DNA from: Lumbricus rubellus
Taxonomy: Eukaryota > Annelida > Clitellata > Crassiclitellata > Lumbricidae
Length of the DNA: 64,000 nucleotides
Assembly: GCA_945859605.1 (NCBI GenBank)
Contig: OX243812.1
Span: 47,896,371 to 47,960,370 of the forward strand
Direction of reading: 5' to 3'
The stretch's first letter is position 1; the number at the start of each line of letters is the position of its first letter. Below are positions 56,001 through 64,000 of this stretch, piece after piece. The translations under genes and the position numbers were made by a program. Under the pieces are notes generated by a model. It was not told where the DNA came from. It made no database searches and was given only the letters and a program-made list of their open reading frames with translations.

Positions 56001-57234
56001 ATGCTTTGGTTTGTAAAGCAGTATTGGTGATGGTAATGCCTGGACTTTTCCATCTGCGCTGTTTCCCTGTCATGCACAATTGGGCATGTTCATGGATCCA
56101 GAGGGATCTTATAATTATGAACCTCATAAGGACGATGGGTTCTTTGATCGGGTTTCATGACTGTGTGCAAAGTGTGCATGCTGGCAAAGTTTGCACATAG
56201 GATTCAGATGCAGGGCTTTTTTAACGTGCAGTTGTACACAAAATGTGCAGTTTTAAACGGATTTGTGCAGTTGTAGAAGCACTTCTGTACTGTCCAGTTA
56301 AAATTAGCAAAAAATGGGCATTGTCCTCCGATTGGAAGTAATTTACCATGGAGGATGGGAAAGAAAAGAAAGGGTTGTGCAGTTCTAAACTTTTTTTAAA
56401 ACAGCCCTGTTCAGATGCATTAATAGATGTTTGCTGATAGCTTTTTTTATCCAACCTTTACCTGTTGCAGCCAGTTCTGTAGACTGTAACCTGTATTGAC
56501 ACGTGATGCACGCATGATTAGTTTTTTTTATTAGATGAATTATAATTATGCTGTACAAGGGCGGTTACAGAAATTTTTGACGGGGGGGCCAAAAAATTTA
56601 GACATCTTGGGTCTGGGACCCAAAAAATTTTGCATCTGCCAAAAAGTTGATGACCTTTTTTTTTTTAGTCATCCGCCCAAATTTCGGGAAAATCATACCA
56701 TTTCATCCACCAAAAAAGTTGATGACCTTTTTTTTTAGTCATCCGGCCAAATTTTCGGGAAAATCATATGCCTACCATTTCAGCAGCCGCTGAAACCAAA
56801 TGGGGGGGCACGATACATGGGCATTTCTAAATGGGGGGCATGGCCGGATTGGCCCCCCTGGATCCGCCCCTGATGCTGTATGTCTTTCTCATGTGTAGGA
56901 TTGGTACGAGAAAGAGTATGCCTCTGGTCAGACGAAGTTATCTGCGTTGATGAGGGACATCGACCACGATGCGGTGGCTCTCTCGAAATCATCTGCAATG
57001 ACTGAACACGTCTTCTGGGACCAGCTTGCAATGTCTGTTTTGTTGGACCCAAAATCTGTCGAGGAAGTTACAGAAGTCTATGCGATTGTGGAATTGCATG
57101 GGAGTCTGACTCGAGGTCAAATGGTGATTGACTGGCAAAAGCAGTTGAACAGACCTGCCAACATTCGTTTGGTAACAAAAATAGATACAGAGAGCTGTAA
57201 GAATATGATGATTCAGTCCATAAAGATGTTCTAA
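53079..57234 (+). CDS. Nucleoside hydrolase C (IUNH family), 5 coding exons, 319 residues
   Basis: Exons 53079-53267, 53765-53945, 54364-54480, 55017-55153 and 56899-57234 give 319 residues with the same phases as genes A and B. Start MSKEKNKIIIDCDPGADDA follows acceptor GGGATTTTAG. The motifs are conserved: TVFGN, IPVYKG, ALGPLTN, IIMGGNYQ, GNMSPAAEHNFWKDPEAA, FWDQLAMSVLLDP and VELHGSLTRGQMVIDW. Trp again stands before the final metal Asp. Most differences are in exon 1 (SSVDNSARNALRLITFCHRSD) and the start of exon 5 (HDAVALSKSSAMTEH). Introns do not align with those of A and B, so this is the older paralogue. Intron 4 has two hAT MITEs. Expected to hydrolyse ribonucleosides in the cytosol; substrate unknown. 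Confidence 0.93.
56211..56409. mobile_element. hAT-type MITE, 199 bp, in intron 4 of gene C
   Basis: Ends CAGGGCTTTTTTAA and (inverted) CAGGGCTGTTTTAA; perfect 8-bp duplication TTCAGATG at 56203-56210 and 56410-56417. Repeated GTGCAGTT motifs run inward from both ends. Confidence 0.95.
56556..56872. mobile_element. hAT-type MITE, 317 bp, in intron 4 of gene C
   Basis: Right end (inverted) CAGGGGCGGATCCAGG, left end diverged (CAAGGGCGGTTACAG); perfect 8-bp duplication ATGCTGTA at 56548-56555 and 56873-56880. The interior shares 'AAAAAGTTGATGACCTTTTT' and 'TTAGTCATCCG' with 48930-49286, although the ends differ. It lies only 26 bases from the exon 5 acceptor. Confidence 0.93.
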
Positions 57235-58140
57235 TGTATACTTACAAGTTGCAAGTGATTGTTTTTAGCAATTTAAACAACTGCTGAGGAAATATATCAG
57301 CAAACTTGTCGTGTTTCTTGCTTTTGTTTGATTGCTATGGGGAACACGTGACTATATAGCAGCTGCACATGAAGAAGGATGTTTCAGGTTTTGACCTTGC
57401 AACCTTGTGCCAATCGTGATAGAAGATTAAAATACCACTCAGATAGTTTCTTGACTGGTAAAGATTTTAATCGGTTTCGGTGGGCTAAGAATGCTTTTGA
57501 GGTATGGTTATTAGGAGTTCGTACGGTACCTATTTCTTTGAGTTTTAGATTTTAAAAAGCGTAAATTGTCCATAGTCCAAACCACTAGCCCTGATAGCTC
57601 AAGACAAAACAGGAAAACATGGGATAAAGGTAGCTGAACACTACCGAAACTATAAACGCCCTTCAAACGTCGAATAATTGTAACGGAAACGGGAATGAGC
57701 AGGCCTACTGTAAGAGTAATTTTGTAGTTAAAAAACGGGCTATTGGGACTTCTGGGTCCCTGGGCCTTGTGCACCTTCCTTATATTGTAAATTGTCACTC
57801 TCTGAATACGCAAACAACCTTTCCGCGTCATCAATTTTAGCATCGCAAAAGTTTTTTCCTTATGATAATTTCCCCCATTATTTTCGAAGGTTACAGCACT
57901 GGATATAATTTTAATCGGTGCGCTCGCTGACGTCTTATAGATTTACTGTCTATGTCATGCGGGCCTACATAGGCAGTGCATGTGGGCTTATTTATAAGGC
58001 GAACATTGTGGCTGTTTCCGATTGAGATCAAATGGAATAGATAAATGAAGTCCTTCGAATTGTATTATTATTCTCACAGCCTGCGCCTGTCAAATGGCTA
58101 AAGTGAACAAGTCAGTGTAATGCAAGAACGACGGTTAATT
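57235..58140. other. 3' flank of gene C, no further gene seen
   Basis: Holds the 3' UTR of gene C and unique AT-rich sequence. I cannot place the poly(A) site. Open frames here lack coding character. Confidence 0.4.
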
Positions 58141-58147
58141 GTATGCT

Positions 58148-58275
58148 GTGAGAATTGGTGTGTCGCGACACACCAATTCTTCGCGACACACCAGCGACAC
58201 ACCACTTTTACGCGACACACCTCCGGTCGCTTCGCGACACACTAGTGTGTCGCGACACACCGGTTGAGAACCCCT
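58148..58275. mobile_element. Small hAT-like MITE of GTGTGTCGCGACACAC repeats
   Basis: The inverted right end CAGGGGTTCTCAACCGGTGT matches a common hAT terminus type. The left end CTGTGAGAATTGGTGTGTCG is diverged. Between them are five or more copies of the CGCGACACAC motif, some palindromic. No target duplication visible. Confidence 0.65.
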
Positions 58276-59530
58276 GCTTTAAGTTACTTTTATATATTCA
58301 GGAAGCATACATGTAGTTCTGTTCTTAATTCTAAGTCTTAAGAGTTGGCATACCTGGGCAAGTAATTCAATGGATCACGAGATAATATTCTCTTAGACGT
58401 CTGAGAATACGAGGATAACCGTTGGTATAGTTTTATACTGTCAGAAGCTACAAATGCTGATTTAGGATTTTGCCATTTTATTTAATGGCTGAAATTGTCA
58501 CCACGATAGGCTTAAAGGAGATTCAATGGATCCATCTGTCCGCGTTTTCGAGAGTCTTGTGGAGCTTATCGATTAACCCTTAACCCCCAAGCCATCAATA
58601 TTTCTGAAGAGTAAAACAATTCATCGCTCAATCAATATGAAGGATTATATGCCGAACGGTGAATCTATCCTGTCCCAGGGTTGTACTCTTCTGCAGACTG
58701 TGAATCCACATTGTCACTGATTTATATGCAGCACGTGTCTTGTCCTGAAGTCGTGGACTGGATGCTCGATAGCCGCCTGCCTCTGTGAATCCCGGAACAT
58801 GACAAGAATTATTGCGAAATCTCCTCAAATAACAACTTCTCTGGCGAAATGAACGATTTGAGTCAACAATTGCTAGATAGAGTGCAGCTGCCACCCGTGG
58901 CCGTGTTATCCATTTTAGGCGCAGTACATGTCTATTGGGCTTATCATTCGGGCTGACGAAAATTCTGAAAATGAGATATTGAAAAGTGACTTACGTTTGG
59001 CGCGAAACGGAAAATGGAAATTTCGAAATATACTTTAGTAATATTTTAAATTTTACTGAAGCAGTTTAACTTTAAGACATATTAACTTGAAGATAAGTAC
59101 AACTCTGCAGCAGCCTAGATTAGAACATGCATTGTGTCCGTGTGACCTTTAAGGCTCTTTGCATCCGTAAAATCACATAGACCTATATGACATCTTCAAA
59201 ATGTCATTTCCCGCGTCAATTCGTTTCAATTGAAAGTAGTGCAAGGGGAAGACATAGAGCTGGCATTTGGAGTCTACGAATACAACAATGCCTTGGGCCT
59301 ACGACGAAGACGACCTTAAAACGATCCTTCACCTCCGACACCTTGACAATTCGTATTACCGGCCGATAGATGAAAACACTCTTGAAATTAAGTCAAACTG
59401 AGATTATCATGGTAATTAGAGTTCGACTGTTATAGTTGAATGCCTCATCCTTCATTCCACTCTCACGCTGCCACACACACACACACGCACAGCGTCAGGT
59501 GGCGATGGTTCTTCTTTCTGTTCTCTGCCC
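58276..59530. other. Intergenic, no feature seen
   Basis: Unique sequence. Short open frames on both strands have no recognisable domains. A short (CA)n tract occurs at about 59474. Confidence 0.4.
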
Positions 59531-59767
59531 TTAGGCAGGTTCAAATGTTTGACGTCTCCATTCTTCCCTGTTCTGTGCATTCTTTCTCAGCTTCTGATAA
59601 CCGTCTTTCATCATCCAGTCCAACAGTCTTTGTCTTGGTCTTCCTCTCGTTGTTTTCCCCTCCAATTTCCCCTCTATGATTGTTCTTAGCATCGAGTCTC
59701 CTCTGAGTGTGTGCTCTATCCATCTTCTTTGTCTTTCTCTAATTGTGGCGATGGTAATATTTGGCAT
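59531..59767 (-). pseudogene. C-terminal fragment of an endonuclease/RT-type LINE
   Basis: The minus-strand frame reads [20 protein letters not shown]..., [20 protein letters not shown] ... [11 protein letters not shown] and stops. This is the characteristic C-terminus of many invertebrate non-LTR elements (R-RRW-GH, GKRxRGRPR, REEWR). The reverse transcriptase is not present upstream. It belongs to a different LINE group from the L2-like copies. A 3' UTR (CCTGCCTAAGGGCAGAGAAC) follows. Confidence 0.8.
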
Positions 59768-60044
59768 TTTCAGCTAAACTGAAATTGCAAAATATCACCA
59801 AAGAATTTTAATGCTGTTCAATAACCATGCGTAGTAGCCTACCATGTCGCATATCATCGTAATTAGAGTTATTTGCCAAGTCGATGATATTAAATGTTAA
59901 GGAGATACAAAAGTCCAAGAGATTTTTGCAAGTTCATAAAGCAGATCAAGTGAAAAATAGACAGTAGACCTACATCAAATGATCTACCGCAAACTACATG
60001 GCATTGTATGGTAGAGCTGCCACTCACCCTCGGACATTTAAAAA

Positions 60045-60476
60045 CATAGATGTAAAAAACGATGAAAACGAAATAAAAAACGGTAAAAAACGACGTTTTT
60101 TCAAAAAAATAAAAAACGACAAAAAACGATAAAAAACGGAAACGGAAAATAATTTGACTTTTCTTCATCCAAAACCGCATTTTAACCATGAAAATCTTGA
60201 TTAGAAACCTACTACACGTAGGCTATCTCTTAAATGATGATGTTAAACCATGAAATAATGACTTTAGTTAGCTGAATCCTTGAGCGTTGGCGGAAAACAT
60301 AAGAAATATCAGAAAAAATTAAAATTATGGAAAATAATAACAGAAAGTAAATGAATAAATAGAGTTAAAGAAATAATAAAAAACGATAAAAAACGATGGG
60401 AAAAATAAAAAACGAAAAAAACGACGTTTTTTGGGAGAGAATAAAAAAACCGAAAAAAACGTTTTTTACAACTATG
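60045..60476. mobile_element. hAT-type MITE, 432 bp, AAAAAACG-rich
   Basis: Ends CATAGATGTAAAAAACG and (inverted) CATAGTTGTAAAAAACG; perfect 8-bp duplication TTTAAAAA at 60037-60044 and 60477-60484. Subterminal AAAAAACGACGTTTTTT palindromes and AAAAACGATAAAAAACG direct repeats are present in both halves. Confidence 0.88.
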
Positions 60477-60484
60477 TTTAAAAA

Positions 60485-61030
60485 CATAGTTTATCTGAAT
60501 TTGTCAGTTGATGTCCATCACGACCGCTGTTCACTTGAGTGGACGCCACGTCATTCCATAATTTCCGGTGCATTCAGATCGTGGTCTTGATCGAGATAAT
60601 ATAAAATAATATACAAAATAATACTTAAATATATGCTTGCGATCCAGATGTTATAGGAGTTTCACTGACACGTCGTCGTAGCCCAGAGACAGTAACCGAA
60701 CTGGAACATATAGGAGTGATCGACGACAGCAATTTCAATGATGTCGCCGTGGAGATAGCCTCGATAACCCGGTCAGTTTTAATTCCACAATCGCATACCC
60801 GTCGTTTCGTTGAGTGAGATGATGAAAAGATTCAGAAATGATTCGTTTAGATGAATTGTATTATTAAACAGGATTACTTCGTACATTCTTTGTGACATCC
60901 TCCCTCGTGACATTCCTATAGTCCTTCCCCGTGACATCATTCCTCGAGATGTCCCCCGTCGTGACATTCCGAGTCAAATTCTGTCATCTGATATAGAACC
61001 ATAATGATGCACCCTTTTCAAGCGTTTTGC
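60485..61030. other. Intergenic, no gene seen
   Basis: Contains imperfect repeats of 'CGTGACAT(T/C)CC' on 60890-60970. No coding exon supportable. Confidence 0.4.
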
Positions 61031-61039
61031 CGTGAAAGC

Positions 61040-61168
61040 AGCCATCCGTCCGTCCGTCCGTCCGTCCGCCCGTCCGTCATGTCTTCCTTCAAGCAGTCGT
61101 TTGTCCGCTGGTCCGTTCGTCCTTCAGCAGTCCGTTCGTTTGTTCGTCTGTTTGTCCGTCCGTCCGTC
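61040..61168. repeat. (TCCG)n-rich simple repeat
   Basis: Imperfect GTCCGTCC runs with CTTCAGCAG interruptions. Arg/Pro/Ser-rich frames are artefacts. Confidence 0.9.
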
Positions 61169-61271
61169 CACACCAGCTGCAGCAAGTAAAATAGTGATTA
61201 GTGCAGCCTTGTTTACTCGTTCTGTAGACTCTGCTTCTCCCACTGGTGCAATTTAATATAGGATATATTAA

Positions 61272-61333
61272 ACGTGTGTGCGTGTGTGTGTGCGGGTGCG
61301 CGCGCGTATCTTTGTATAATCGTGCGTGTCAGT

Positions 61334-61390
<57 letters not shown>

Positions 61391-61495
61391 CTGTGTGTGC
61401 GTATCTTTGTGTAATCGTGTGTGTGTGTCTGTGTGTCTTGTGTGATCGTGTGTGTGTGTGTGTGTGTGTGTGCGTGCGTGCGTGCGTGTCGGTGG
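61272..61495. repeat. (GT)n microsatellite, two long tracts
   Basis: Pure GT runs at about 61335-61388 and 61450-61475, separated by mixed GT/CTTGTG sequence. A repeated 'ATCTTTGT(A/G)TAATCGTG' suggests internal duplication (61308 and 61402). Confidence 0.95.
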
Positions 61496-61613
61496 TTTGC
61501 TGTCCGTTTTCTGTGAGCCACCGCCAGAGAGCGTTGCATGTGGTGTGGCTGCTGAAGACATATTTCGTGGATTCGTTCGCTCTGCTGCATTGGAGCTGAT
61601 GCTTCTTCTGCTT

Positions 61614-61672
61614 GCAGCAGCAGCAGCAGCAGCAGCAGCATCAGCATCAGCATCAGCAGCTGCAGCAGCGCT
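61614..61672. repeat. (CAG)n / (GCA)n trinucleotide repeat
   Basis: About 19 triplets of CAG with CAT variants. The surrounding ORF (Ala/Ser run) has no domain. Confidence 0.9.
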
Positions 61673-61679
61673 TTAAATA

Positions 61680-64000
61680 GTCCGTCGATGAAGCGCACAG
61701 TGGAACAGTTGACGCTCGCAGACGATGACGTGTGAGCGCCCAGGAACCAATAATCTCTGTTCCACATGCAATTGCGGAACGGTCTGTGTTACGTGGAACA
61801 CAGCGATAAACGTTGCGGCCATAGAAGGGTGGAATGCGAAATTCGGATCAGCCGAATGCTGTTAATCTTCCTTCCTTCTCAACCTGGAAGATTTACTCAT
61901 CGCAGCATCGTCGCCAGCGACCAACTTCGACTGACAACGTGAGTTAGAAATCAGTTGACAGGATCTTTGAAAAAAACTTTGTGGGAGAATGATAACGACG
62001 AAACTGCCTTCAGAAGAGACTGAGAGGTGCAGAGTTAGAGCTTCAGTTTAGTTAAACAAAGCCAAGGGAACGACATATTTTACATTACACATGTGAAGGT
62101 AAATTAAAATCATGACTTGTAAGTCTTGTTTCGAAACAAAGTAGATCTATCTGTATGGGTAATCGTAAATTCTAGATTTCTACAGCGCTTCAGGACAGAG
62201 AGGAATGGAGCAAGCTGCTGTCGTTGCCTCTGGTACCCGACCCTCAGGAATGAGGGTGGACGGCATCATCATCATCGTCATCCTCACAGCGCTTAGAGCT
62301 AAGTTTCGAGAGCGCTTGTTTAAACACAAAATTAATGAGTCAATATTGCGATCAAATAGGCCCAGCCCACTGCTTGTTGGTATCGCCGATATTGTTTTCC
62401 GAATCGCAGCGAGTAATAGGCTACGATAGATTTATTTATTGGTATCATGTCGCCGACATTTTTTAAAGCAAGTCAATGACTCTCGGTAACCACAGGCTGC
62501 TTCATTCCACTGTGTGATCTACATAGGCCTAGTCTGTTGTTTATCATGAAATAATCCGCCTGAATAAGTCGCCATCAGAATACATTGATAGTTAAATCGT
62601 AACGCTTCGAAAAATTGTCTTTCTGCCATCTAGAGGCTATAATTATAATCATGCGATCCTTGGTGTGAATGGATTGATAGGGAATGCACGGAAGCATGGT
62701 CTTTTGCAATCAGCTATACGGGCGTGATTTGCTTAATTTGAAATTGCCAGAAACAAAATGCGCATGTATAGCCTATTTATAGTCGTATGCATATATGCAC
62801 GAAGAAGAAGTGTCCGCTTCTATCTGTCTCCGACCGTTATTGACTGCAGTTGTCATGTCCACAGTCCATTCCTCGTGCAGTCCCGATATTCTCCGTCACG
62901 CTATCCATTTTTATTTTCACCAATCATCGACCAATTTTCAGTAGACAACTTGAGTGATTGATGGATCGTGTTTTCATCATGTTGTAGACCTAATTTCCTA
63001 CAAACTAGACAAGATTTTCAGTTCTATACTTCCATCATTTTCCATGGCTGCTTTCTTTTGACGCGAGAGATTCAATCGTTGCAGAGATATATTAAGAGAA
63101 AGTGAATTTCTGGTCACTGCGGACAACCTTAAGACTATCCATCAAAGGGAAATAATGAGCCTTCGAATCATACAAAAACTCCTTTAACATCACCTATCTA
63201 AAGTTCTGTCCCCTGACGCTCATTCATCTCATCTTCACTTGACAAAAGTTGACAGGTTTGGACATTGGACAAATCCTTTGACAAAGCACAGCGATCGAAA
63301 ATAATCTCGTGTCTGGTGCTTAGCATTCAAATAACGGTTAATAAATCCAGAGAATACGATAACGATCCCTCTGTAAGGCGGTGCTTGATCGAGCGCCAAG
63401 AGAGACAGCTAAACAAGTATGCGTCCGAGTCATATGCATGCAGCCTATAATTACACAGGCCTTCCAATTATAAAATGCCCAGTCATAGTACCGTATGTTT
63501 GTCCCAGTCAATTCCTCCAACCACACTTTTACTTAATCAAGTTAATCCTCCTGTGACAATTTTCAATATCGCATGCTTTTAGGCTACCTGTAGGCCCTAC
63601 TTTTATTTAATTATACGACAAAGATATGCTAGAACAAGTCCATCAGTAACGATACCAAAATGCCATTGATGAAGGCATTGGTTTGGCTACGAGTGCGAGA
63701 GAGAAAAGCGTATTTAAGCATTTGAGAGATCTCAGAAGAATTGCATCAGAAAATTTTATAAACAGTATTTTGACTGAAGTTACACTACTCTACGAATCCC
63801 ACTTACTGCATTACAACCCGTAAACGCCTAATTGGAATAATTGTAGACCTGTTTCCAATAAAGAAATACGTTGACACTTCTGTCATTCTGCTTAAACAGC
63901 CGAATAGACACGTAGGCTACACATGATAGTCACCTAAGATCTATTTCATAAGTAATATCATGATGGCTTATACATAAAAATGATGGCTTTATAAGTTGCC
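61680..64000. other. Unique sequence, no gene supportable
   Basis: GC content rises slightly at 61700-62300, and a possible donor (GAAG|GTAAATT near 62098) is present. An untranslated 5' exon of a gene beyond the window is possible but unproven. Nothing else recognised. Confidence 0.35.

Noticed and set aside
58628..58894. 88-codon minus-strand frame
   Set aside because: No motif, no splice context and no similarity to the rest of the window. Length is within chance expectation.
61246..61767. Cys/Val- and Ala-rich frames
   Set aside because: Produced by GT and CAG repeats, with no recognisable domain.

Overview
This window is animal (metazoan) nuclear DNA, most likely from a marine invertebrate. 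Genes are split by short GT-AG introns. Most of the sequence is transposon and satellite: CR1/L2-like LINEs, tRNA-derived SINEs, many hAT-type MITEs with clean 8-bp target duplications, and a giant foldback element. The octamer TAGGCCTA recurs throughout. The long foldback with satellite-filled arms recalls the TU elements described from sea urchins, so an echinoderm or related deuterostome is my guess, but nothing here proves the taxon.

Layout. 1-0.7 kb: the last exon of an unrecognised gene, with a tRNA-like SINE in the intron before it. 1.46-2.69 kb: a dead mariner-type transposon with long inverted repeats. 4.4-7.0 kb (minus): a three-exon, 185-residue ankyrin-repeat gene whose first intron holds a decayed LINE. 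It appears to share a promoter with a divergent THAP-domain gene (7.3-8.9 kb), which carries one in-frame stop. 8.9-9.4 kb: minisatellite and TE debris. 9.87-17.63 kb: a ~7.8 kb hierarchical palindrome with terminal arms, opposed arrays of a ~164-bp satellite and a nested inverted core. 18.4-19.1 kb: a hAT MITE with a second MITE inside it.

19.6-57.2 kb: three complete five-coding-exon genes for nucleoside hydrolases (319, 321 and 319 residues), all on the plus strand with identical splice phases. The first two lie in a tandem segmental duplication (about 19.6-33.0 and 35.5-46.9 kb) whose introns still align. Each copy therefore serves as the empty-site control for TE insertions in the other, which fixes the exact boundaries of several mobile elements. 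The third gene is more diverged and its flanks do not align. All three keep the Asp/Asn metal and ribose motifs but have Trp where many family members have the catalytic His.

28.7-31.9 kb: a DNA transposon whose ends are built from tandem CCCCCCGGACAAAA-type repeats and which contains the remains of a transposase. 33.0-35.4 kb: a 5'-truncated L2/CR1-like LINE with a long open reverse transcriptase frame; at least six further fragments share its 3' tail. 48.7-50.0 kb: three MITEs nested inside one another. 57-64 kb: no gene I can support, only a LINE fragment, MITEs and microsatellites.

The working genes are the nucleoside hydrolases (purine/pyrimidine nucleoside salvage or catabolism) and the small ankyrin protein. 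The rest is best read as a record of transposon activity.
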